The notes beneath the pieces are model-generated. The model saw only the letters and a list, made by a program, of their open reading frames with translations, had not been told where the DNA came from and searched no databases. Shown piece by piece: positions 54,404 through 61,536 of a DNA stretch of 64,000 bases; position 1 is the first letter of the stretch; the number at the start of each line of letters is the position of its first letter. The position numbers and the translations under genes are program-made. The stretch spans positions 1 to 64,000 of the forward strand of contig OY782760.1 in NCBI GenBank assembly GCA_963678205.1. The letters are read 5' to 3'. The stretch is from G963556115 sp963678205. GTDB taxonomy: Bacteria > Planctomycetota > SZUA-567.

Positions 54404-55549
54404 ATGGCAAAAAGAGATTATTATGAAGTTCTCGGAGTAGCAAAAGATGCTACTCAGGAAGAAATTAAACGAAAATATCGCAAACTCGCTATGAAATATC
54501 ACCCTGATAAAAACCCTGGTGACAAAGAAGCAGAGGAAAAATTCAAGGAATCAGCAGAAGCTTATGAGGTGCTTCATGACAATGACAAACGTGCACGGTA
54601 TGATCGCTTCGGTCATCAAGGTGTAGCCGGTGGAGCTAATAGCGGTGGAGCAGAATTCTCAAACTTCGAAGATATCTTCTCACACTTCTCCGATATCTTT
54701 GGTGGTGGTGGATCTGTGTTTGATGGAATTTTCGGAGGTATGGGTGGTGGAGCAGGAGGAAGACGCGTACACCCAGGTAACTCACTAAAATGCAGAGTAA
54801 ATATAACCTTTAAAGAATCAGCATTTGGCTGCTCAAAAACTATTGAGTTAAACCGTAATGAACTCTGCGATAAATGTAATGGTTCGGGTGCAGCAGAAGG
54901 AGCAACTCCTAAGCGCTGTCCAACATGCGGAGGTAGCGGACAAATTCATCAGACTCAAGGTTTTTTCTCTGTGCAGACAACATGTCCAAAATGCCATGGA
55001 GAAGGACAGGTAATTGACAACCCATGTAAAAGTTGCTCTGGTACAGGGGTAAAACCAAAGACTGTTAGAATCAAGGTCAGCATCCCTGCTGGTGTTGAAG
55101 ACGGCACCAGACTACGCATTCCTGATGAGGGAGAACCAAGCACCAATGGTGGACCTAGAGGAGATCTATTCTGTTACATCTTTGTAGCAGAAGACGAGTT
55201 CTTCCACAGAAATGCTGATGACGTAGTATGCGAAATTCCTATTACCGTTTCGCAAGCAGCATTAGGAGCCGAAATAGAAGTCCCTACTCTAAAAGGAAAA
55301 GCCAAAGTTAAGATCAACAAAGGTACACAGAGTGGTCAGATTTACCGCTTAAGAGGCCAAGGTTTTCCAAATATGCGCGGCTATGGAAATGGTGATGGCA
55401 TTATTCAAATTACTGTTGAGATACCAAAGAAACTCAGCCGTAGACAAGAGGAATTATATAGGGAACTTGCTACACTTGACGATACTAATGTCTCATCAAA
55501 ACGTAAAAGCGTAATGGAAACAATAAAAAATTATTTCTCTGATGAATAA
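54404..55549 (+). CDS. dnaJ: Chaperone DnaJ
   Basis: DnaJ stimulates DnaK ATPase. The 381-residue protein has the J domain with the HPD motif (YHPDKNPGD), then a Gly/Phe-rich region. Four zinc-finger repeats follow (CDKCNGSG, CPTCGGSG, CPKCHGEG, CKSCSGTG), then the substrate-binding C-terminal domain. AGGTAAAC lies before the ATG. grpE follows 178 bases later. dnaK is not in this window. Confidence 0.97.
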   Translation: MAKRDYYEVLGVAKDATQEEIKRKYRKLAMKYHPDKNPGDKEAEEKFKESAEAYEVLHDNDKRARYDRFGHQGVAGGANSGGAEFSNFEDIFSHFSDIFGGGGSVFDGIFGGMGGGAGGRRVHPGNSLKCRVNITFKESAFGCSKTIELNRNELCDKCNGSGAAEGATPKRCPTCGGSGQIHQTQGFFSVQTTCPKCHGEGQVIDNPCKSCSGTGVKPKTVRIKVSIPAGVEDGTRLRIPDEGEPSTNGGPRGDLFCYIFVAEDEFFHRNADDVVCEIPITVSQAALGAEIEVPTLKGKAKVKINKGTQSGQIYRLRGQGFPNMRGYGNGDGIIQITVEIPKKLSRRQEELYRELATLDDTNVSSKRKSVMETIKNYFSDE

Positions 55550-55727
55550 TCTAGATAACTTTTGATAGATAATACTGTGGTACAAAGCAGAAAAACAAAG
55601 TTATTCAGCATAATCTATCTACAATAAGATAAGGGTTTATTTTTTTCAATAGAAAATTCAGAAGACAAAGGCTATACAAAGTTGAAAAGATTAAATCTCT
55701 TTAATATAACAAACAAGGAACCAAAAG

Positions 55728-56408
55728 ATGACCAACAAAAAAACAACACAAGAAACGGCTAAAGCTGAAGAAAAAGAAGCTGATCCTGCAGAGATAAATA
55801 TTGAAGAAGAAACAAAAAAAGTAAAGAACGCTCACGCAAAAGCAGCAGCAAATGCTTATGCAGAATCTAAAAAAATAATGGAAGAAGGTGTTCAAGAGGT
55901 AGAAACAGATATTTTTACAGATAACGAAGAAACACTAGAGAAGACAGTAGAGGAATCTAAAGAGGCTGAAAATAAGGAAACAGAGCCAGACTATAAGACA
56001 CTTGCCCTGAAAACAGCGGCTGAATTTGATAATTTCAGAAAGCGCATTACTAGAGAGAAAGCGCAATGGAAGCGAGAAGCCCTTGCTGATTTTCTAAAAG
56101 AATTTTTACCTGCTTTTGATGACCTAGATAGAGCTATTACTGAGGGAGAAAAGCATAATTCATATGAGATCGTACATGATGGCGCCAAACTTGTACGTGA
56201 CAACATGTGGAAATCACTAGAAAAAGCCGGTGTAGTTGAAATTGAAGCACAAGGCAAACAATTTGATCCGGTATACCATGAGGCAATGACAATGATACCT
56301 ATGCCTGGAGCAGAGCCTAATTCTGTAGTAGAGGTATTCCAATCCGGCTACATGATCAACGATTTTGTTCTTCGTCCAGCCAAAGTTGTAGTTGCAGCCG
56401 ATCAATAG
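55728..56408 (+). CDS. grpE: Nucleotide exchange factor GrpE
   Basis: GrpE releases ADP from DnaK. The 226-residue protein has an unusually long acidic, Glu/Lys-rich N-terminal half (about 80 residues). The GrpE core follows, with AAEFDNFRKRITREKAQWK and FLPAFDDLDRAI, and ends in the beta domain FDPVYHEAMTMIP...VVEVFQSGYMINDFVLRPAKVVVA. AAGGAACC precedes the ATG. It follows dnaJ in the chaperone cluster and ends in its own terminator. Confidence 0.95.
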   Translation: MTNKKTTQETAKAEEKEADPAEINIEEETKKVKNAHAKAAANAYAESKKIMEEGVQEVETDIFTDNEETLEKTVEESKEAENKETEPDYKTLALKTAAEFDNFRKRITREKAQWKREALADFLKEFLPAFDDLDRAITEGEKHNSYEIVHDGAKLVRDNMWKSLEKAGVVEIEAQGKQFDPVYHEAMTMIPMPGAEPNSVVEVFQSGYMINDFVLRPAKVVVAADQ

Positions 56409-56426
56409 AATTATATTAAAGATAAA

Positions 56427-56461
56427 TCCCCGAGCATGAATTATGCTTGGGGACTTTTTTA
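56427..56461 (+). terminator. Terminator of grpE
   Basis: An 11-bp stem (56427-56437 with 56443-56453, one G-T pair) is followed by CTTTTTT. Confidence 0.85.
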
Positions 56462-56490
56462 AAATTTTAATTAATAATAAAAAAAATATG

Positions 56491-56952
56491 CTATTTCAGC
56501 GTTGCCAAATACACACCATTACTACCCTCTTCACGAATTGGGGAAAATTCAAGTTCACCAAGAAAAAGATTTTCAGCAGCTACAAGTTCAGGATGAAGCA
56601 TAACAACAACAGCTTTGCAATCACGTTCATCTAAATACTCAAAGCACTTGCTCAACATAAATTTCGCAAGCCCTCCTCGTCGCCAATAAGGAGCAACGCA
56701 AAAATTATTTATAAACCAAACACCATTCTTTTCCTTTACAGGATTTACAGATAAAGTTCCAGAAATAGAACCCTCAATTTCTAGTACCCATAATTTATCA
56801 ACATCAGGCGCTATTTTAATAAACCTCCCAGCAGCATCTCTATCCTTCATCGGTTCGAAAGCAGATTCAAGCAAATTTTCCACGAGCAACGCCTCGGTCT
56901 TGTCTACTACCTCTCTAAATTCCATCGCATTTATCGGCTTCTGCTGATTCAC
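56491..56952 (-). CDS. GNAT-family N-acetyltransferase
   Basis: This 153-residue protein has the GNAT fold signatures: VWFINNFCVAPYWRRGGLAKFMLSKC contains the acetyl-CoA-binding R-x2-G-x-A-like loop (RRGGLA), and AVVVMLHPELVAAENLFLGELEF forms the last strand-helix. The substrate is unknown. It starts at GTG and overlaps the HPr gene by four bases (GTGA), so the two are translationally coupled. Confidence 0.85.
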   Translation of the reverse strand: MNQQKPINAMEFREVVDKTEALLVENLLESAFEPMKDRDAAGRFIKIAPDVDKLWVLEIEGSISGTLSVNPVKEKNGVWFINNFCVAPYWRRGGLAKFMLSKCFEYLDERDCKAVVVMLHPELVAAENLFLGELEFSPIREEGSNGVYLATLK

Positions 56953-57224
56953 GCAATTCCTCCAAAGCTATCATCAATATGAGCAACAAGCGTATCAACA
57001 GCTTCTTCAGCATCATCTCCCTCCGCAGAAACTTTGATCTCAGCTCCCATACTGGCACCAAGAGTCATAAGCATAATTGTTGCTTTGGCGTCAACTGGCG
57101 CTCCACCATTTGCGGTAATTTCGATTCTAGACTCAAATTTATTCGCCAATGCAGCAAATGTTGTACTTGGTCTTACATGAAAGCCATGTGCATTTATAAG
57201 TTTTGTTGTTCTTTCGGCCTTCAT
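56949..57224 (-). CDS. ptsH: HPr-like phosphocarrier protein without the regulatory Ser
   Basis: HPr passes phosphate from enzyme I to PTS enzymes or to regulators. The 91-residue protein has the active-site His (H16) in NAHGFHVRPST, and the later GASMGAEIKVSAEG...AVDTLVAHIDD. Where HPr normally has the regulatory Ser46 of K-S-I or K-S-L, this protein has Ala48 (DAKATIMLMTLG). It therefore cannot be phosphorylated at that site by HPr kinase. AAAGGA lies upstream of the ATG. It is coupled to the GNAT gene and is followed upstream by glgA. Confidence 0.9.
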   Translation of the reverse strand: MKAERTTKLINAHGFHVRPSTTFAALANKFESRIEITANGGAPVDAKATIMLMTLGASMGAEIKVSAEGDDAEEAVDTLVAHIDDSFGGIA

Positions 57225-57287
57225 AATATCCTTTATCTAAATTAAATTTTAACCCTTAATATTTTATTATATCGGTTATTTTGATAG

Positions 57288-58751
57288 TTATACCTTAATA
57301 AAATTATAAATATTTTCATAATCATTCCCTGGGTTTTTCCATGAATAATCATAATGCATGCCATTTATAGCTAATTTCCTAAATGTGTCAGGATGATTAA
57401 ACCAGCAGTCAATAGCTCTACCAAGGCCGTATTCCAAGTCATGCTCACGAATTCCCTCAAATACATACCCATTAGAATTAGCGAGGCCTTTTCCTGAATG
57501 ATCAACATCAAAAACAGTATCTGCAAGCCCACCTGTTTTACGCACAACCGGTACTGTCCCATACCGTAGTGAGATCATCTGAGTAAGCCCACATGGCTCA
57601 AACATTGAAGGTATTACAAAAATATCACTCCCGGCATATATCATATGCGAGAGATCTTCATGATATCCGAGCCACATATGAACATTAGGATTGCCTTCAA
57701 GCTGATTCTTTAATGCCCAGAATTCATCATTAATCTTAGGATCTGGTGAATCCCCAAGTAGTACAAATTGCCCATGTTTTTCTAGAGTATACTTAATAGC
57801 ATGTTTTAGCAGATGTACCCCTTTCTGAGCGGTAAGTCTTGTTACACATGCAACGATAGGTTTCCACTCATCCGACAGATGCAGCCACTCACGAAGTGCA
57901 GTTTTATTTTCATACTTTTTATCAATATAATCATATGTATATGTAGACTTTAGAGACCTGTCAGTTGCCGGATTCCACATATTATAATCAATACCATTTA
58001 TCACACCACCAAACTTTTCAGAAAACTTATTTAGAATAGGATCAAGCCCTCTGCCAAACTCTCTAGTTTTAAGTTCACCTGCAAATGTAGGTGATACAGT
58101 TGTAATAAAATTAGAATAAACGAAAGCTCCTTTCATCATATTTATACAACCTGGTCTAAGTGGATCCAGCAACTTACTCTGACTAGCAACAGCATGATAA
58201 TCCATATTAATCATATCCAATAATTGCCCACCATACCAGCACTGCCCCTGGCACTCATTGTTATGAACAGTAAAGACAACTCTTGAGTTATTCCATCCTA
58301 ATCCACCATAAACTTCATAATAAATCACTGGAACAAGTGCTGAACTCCAGTCATGGCAATGAATAATCTCAGGTTTTCTGTCAGTCTTGAACATAAATTC
58401 CAGGGCGGCTCTAGAAAAGTACGCAAATAAATCTATATCATTATCATAACCATATACATTCTCGCGCTGAGTATAATCAGAACATGTAACAAACAAAGTA
58501 TCAACACCATGAACGATACCTTTAAAGACCTTTTCTGGTCTCCATTGGTCGTAATATGGCACCCAAAGCTCTTCATAAACACAATGCAAATCTTCAATTT
58601 GGTCGTAGCGCATACATGAATACATCGGAAGTATTACTTCAACTTTATGTCCTCTATCAATCATCTCACTTGAAAGAGCGCTTACAACATCTGCGAGTCC
58701 TCCTACCTTAGCTGCTGGACTCATTTCGGAGCTAATCATTGTGATATACAT
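57288..58751 (-). CDS. glgA: Glycogen synthase (GT5)
   Basis: GlgA extends alpha-1,4-glucan chains from ADP-glucose. The 487-residue enzyme has the N-terminal KVGGLADVVSALS motif (Lys for ADP-glucose). CHDWSSALVPV and VFTVHNNECQGQC follow, then the retaining-GT-B C-terminal segment SMFEPCGLTQMISLRYGTVPVVRKTGGLADTV. The ribosome site is weak; a Met four codons later is an alternative start. It lies upstream of the HPr gene on the same strand, so HPr could be co-transcribed with it. Glycogen storage fits a fermentative life style. Confidence 0.94.
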   Translation of the reverse strand: MYITMISSEMSPAAKVGGLADVVSALSSEMIDRGHKVEVILPMYSCMRYDQIEDLHCVYEELWVPYYDQWRPEKVFKGIVHGVDTLFVTCSDYTQRENVYGYDNDIDLFAYFSRAALEFMFKTDRKPEIIHCHDWSSALVPVIYYEVYGGLGWNNSRVVFTVHNNECQGQCWYGGQLLDMINMDYHAVASQSKLLDPLRPGCINMMKGAFVYSNFITTVSPTFAGELKTREFGRGLDPILNKFSEKFGGVINGIDYNMWNPATDRSLKSTYTYDYIDKKYENKTALREWLHLSDEWKPIVACVTRLTAQKGVHLLKHAIKYTLEKHGQFVLLGDSPDPKINDEFWALKNQLEGNPNVHMWLGYHEDLSHMIYAGSDIFVIPSMFEPCGLTQMISLRYGTVPVVRKTGGLADTVFDVDHSGKGLANSNGYVFEGIREHDLEYGLGRAIDCWFNHPDTFRKLAINGMHYDYSWKNPGNDYENIYNFIKV

Positions 58752-58996
58752 ACTTATCGTGCGCTTTCTATACTAAAAAACTACTAACAAAAACACCAGA
58801 CCTACAACCAATAAATTATATAGTATTAATGCTATACTTTATTGGCGATAATTTTAACACATAAAAAAAAACATTGCAAGATAATTCACAATCACCTTAT
58901 TTTGTCCTATTATCTCTATGTTACTTGATACTCTTCTGTCAAACATATATAATATATTAATATTATTATTAAATTTTTTATACTAAAGATTAATTT

Positions 58997-59965
58997 ATGA
59001 AAAATCAAATACTACTAGCAACCAACCTCGGTAGAGGTGGAATATCTATACTCATACTTACAGCAGATGAGTCAAAGATAAAGCAGACTGACAAATCAAT
59101 TGATACAATCAGATGTAGGGACTTTAGCTTAAAAGCTGGAGAGCTAATTTACGGAGTAATAAATGACAATAAAACAGGCGATATAATTGATGAAGTTGTA
59201 ATATGTGCTTATAGTTCAACTTGTAGAATAATTACAGGGCACGGAGGCAGTGCTTCTGCTCTAGCTCTGCTCAATTACTTCACCGATATGGGATACAGCG
59301 AAGCAGATCCTAGCAGTATTTTCTTTAGCAATAACGACGAAAATCTCAGCCTACTACAGACCATTCTTCCTCAAACAAAAACAGAGACCCAAGCTCTTTG
59401 CTGTTTGCAGGCAATTAATAAGCTAAAAGCTTCTGAACCAGTAAACATTGAAGAAATCCTTGCTTTGCTAAGACCAAGAATTGTCACTCTTGCAGGAGCT
59501 CCAAACGTAGGTAAAAGTTCGTTGCTAAACCTTCTATGCGGTTATGAGCGAGTTCTAGTAAGCGATATTGCTGGAACAACAAGAGATGCGGTAAAAGACT
59601 ACATTGACATTGAAGGTTACTATACTCATATCATAGACACTGCAGGATTTCGTAAAAACGTTGAACAAGCAGAAGAAGAAGCCATAAAAAGAGGAAAAAA
59701 AATTCTTAAAACTGCTGACTTAATTCTTCTCGTTTTAGACAGTTCACGCGAACTTACTGTTGATGATTATACTGCTATAGAAGCTGTTACCGCCGAAAAT
59801 CAAAACATAATTTTACCCGTCATGAACAAATCTGATTTACCTGTTAAAATTAATATCCAAAACTTAATCAATGCATACAATATGCCTGATCCTATCAACA
59901 TATCTTGCCTTAATGAAACAGGTATTGATAAACTTACAATGAGAATTGCAGCATGTTTTGATTGA
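58997..59965 (+). CDS. MnmE/TrmE-like GTPase lacking the C-terminal catalytic end
   Basis: This 322-residue protein has an N-terminal domain reminiscent of the MnmE formyl-THF domain (ATNLGRGGIS... HGGSASALALLNYF). A shortened linker follows, then a complete G domain: G1 GAPNVGKSS, G2 DIAGTTRD, G3 DTAG, G4 NKSD and a G5-like SCLNETGID. Full MnmE is about 450 residues and ends in a helical domain with a catalytic Cys (C-x-G-K). This protein stops right after the G domain (MRIAACFD), and its helical domain is mostly gone. It may do a regulatory job, not tRNA modification. It heads an operon-like group with the next two genes. Confidence 0.8.
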   Translation: MKNQILLATNLGRGGISILILTADESKIKQTDKSIDTIRCRDFSLKAGELIYGVINDNKTGDIIDEVVICAYSSTCRIITGHGGSASALALLNYFTDMGYSEADPSSIFFSNNDENLSLLQTILPQTKTETQALCCLQAINKLKASEPVNIEEILALLRPRIVTLAGAPNVGKSSLLNLLCGYERVLVSDIAGTTRDAVKDYIDIEGYYTHIIDTAGFRKNVEQAEEEAIKRGKKILKTADLILLVLDSSRELTVDDYTAIEAVTAENQNIILPVMNKSDLPVKINIQNLINAYNMPDPINISCLNETGIDKLTMRIAACFD

Positions 59966-60003
59966 CACACAACTACAACATTAATGCAAGAAGGTAGGCA
60001 AAA

Positions 60004-60807
60004 ATGAATATATTAAGGAAATATTTCGATTCACTCAATATTACAAGCCCCGAAATTACTCTCGAAGGCATAACACAAATTATAAAACATCATTTAGAAA
60101 AATTTCCATTTACTAGCATCCCCGTACTTCTAGGTTTTGATCTTCAACTTGATATTGATTTTTTAATAAACAAACTTATTGTACAAGGTAAAGGTGGATA
60201 TTGTTTTGAACATAACAAACTACTCTACAATGCAATGAAATACCTCAACCTTAATGTAACCCCACTACTCGCACGCGTCATAATGAATAAGAAAACAATC
60301 CCTCCCAAAACTCACCGTATCACAATACTAGAGTATTCGGGAGAACGCTATCTTCTTGACGTGGGAAACAGTTATTACTCGCTCCCCCTCCCAGTAAACC
60401 TTAACGGCACAGAAGCAATTACTCAACTTGGACAAACCTATAGAATAGCAAAAAAATCACCTGACATATATGAGTTACAATATATCCAAAAAAAGTCCAT
60501 ATTTATTATATACCAGTTTACTTTTCAAAAGTGCTATGAAGTTGACTTTGAGCTCAGTCATTTCTATTCACATAAACATCCAAAAGCTACATTTGTAAAC
60601 AATATGGTTATTTCAAAAGTATTTCAGGATGAAATAAGGTCACTTAGAAACAATACTTATTATAAAATATTCTCGCAAAATGCCTCTCAAAGTGCTATAA
60701 AAGACATACACCATTTCAGAGAAATTTTAACAAATGATTTCGAGTATATTTTATCCGATACGGAAACTGAATATCTGTACAATAAATTTATACTTACCCA
60801 CACTTAA
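60004..60807 (+). CDS. Arylamine N-acetyltransferase
   Basis: The 267-residue protein has the NAT catalytic triad: Cys in GGYCFEHN (near residue 71), His in THRITIL, and Asp in YLLDVGNSY. NAT enzymes move acetyl groups from acetyl-CoA to aromatic amines or hydrazines. Overall length matches the family. The ATG is preceded by AAGGTAGG. It lies 38 bases after the MnmE-like gene and 27 before ndk. Confidence 0.88.
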   Translation: MNILRKYFDSLNITSPEITLEGITQIIKHHLEKFPFTSIPVLLGFDLQLDIDFLINKLIVQGKGGYCFEHNKLLYNAMKYLNLNVTPLLARVIMNKKTIPPKTHRITILEYSGERYLLDVGNSYYSLPLPVNLNGTEAITQLGQTYRIAKKSPDIYELQYIQKKSIFIIYQFTFQKCYEVDFELSHFYSHKHPKATFVNNMVISKVFQDEIRSLRNNTYYKIFSQNASQSAIKDIHHFREILTNDFEYILSDTETEYLYNKFILTHT

Positions 60808-60834
60808 TTGGTAAAACTTATATAAGGAGAAAAC

Positions 60835-61305
60835 ATGAAGACTACCCTGTTAATACTCAAACCAGACTGTGTTGCTCGAGGTTACATTGGAGAGATAATT
60901 TCACGTCTGGAAAAGAAAGGGCTATCTATTCTTGCTATGAAAATGATAATAGTCGATAGAAAGCTTGCTGAAGAACATTATGCTGAACATAAAGAAAAGC
61001 CATTCTTTGAAAGCCTGATCAAATTTATTACATCAGGTCCGGTTGTGCCTATGGTAATAGAAGGAATGAATGCGCCACAAGTCTGCAGAAAAATTATTGG
61101 ATCTACAAAATGCCACGAAGCAAATGCCGGAACAATAAGAGGTGATATGGGAATGAGTGGAAGATTCAATCTGATCCACGGTAGCGATTCTAATGAAAGT
61201 GCTGTTCGCGAAATCAACCTCTGGTTTAACGAAGAAGAAATCATGAAAACATACAGAGACGATTACCACTGGTTACATGACTTTGAAGATGGCAAACCAA
61301 TTTAA
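60835..61305 (+). CDS. ndk: Nucleoside diphosphate kinase
   Basis: Ndk balances nucleoside triphosphates. The 156-residue protein has the start LLILKPDCVARG, the active-site His in LIHGSDS, and RKIIGSTKCHEANAGTIRGDMG. The C-terminal extension past NLWFNEEEI (YRDDYHWLHDFEDGKPI) is longer than in E. coli. AAGGAG lies before the ATG. Last gene of the mnmE-like/NAT/ndk group; a weak TGAGC/GCTCA hairpin follows near 61350-61370. Confidence 0.96.
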   Translation: MKTTLLILKPDCVARGYIGEIISRLEKKGLSILAMKMIIVDRKLAEEHYAEHKEKPFFESLIKFITSGPVVPMVIEGMNAPQVCRKIIGSTKCHEANAGTIRGDMGMSGRFNLIHGSDSNESAVREINLWFNEEEIMKTYRDDYHWLHDFEDGKPI

Positions 61306-61536
61306 GCTCTTATTTATAGTTTAAATCAACATTATACATTATTTAATTTTGAGCAGATAAGATAAGCTCACTTTCTTTACTGCTTAAGATTAAATTTATC
61401 ATCTGTCACCAAGTTCTAAATTTATGCGTCAGCACATTATTTCTTCAAATAGTGTCAGCAATTTGTCATTACAATATTTATACTCAATTAATAATATAAA
61501 ATAATATTTACTAATAAAATGACCATGCAGATAAAA

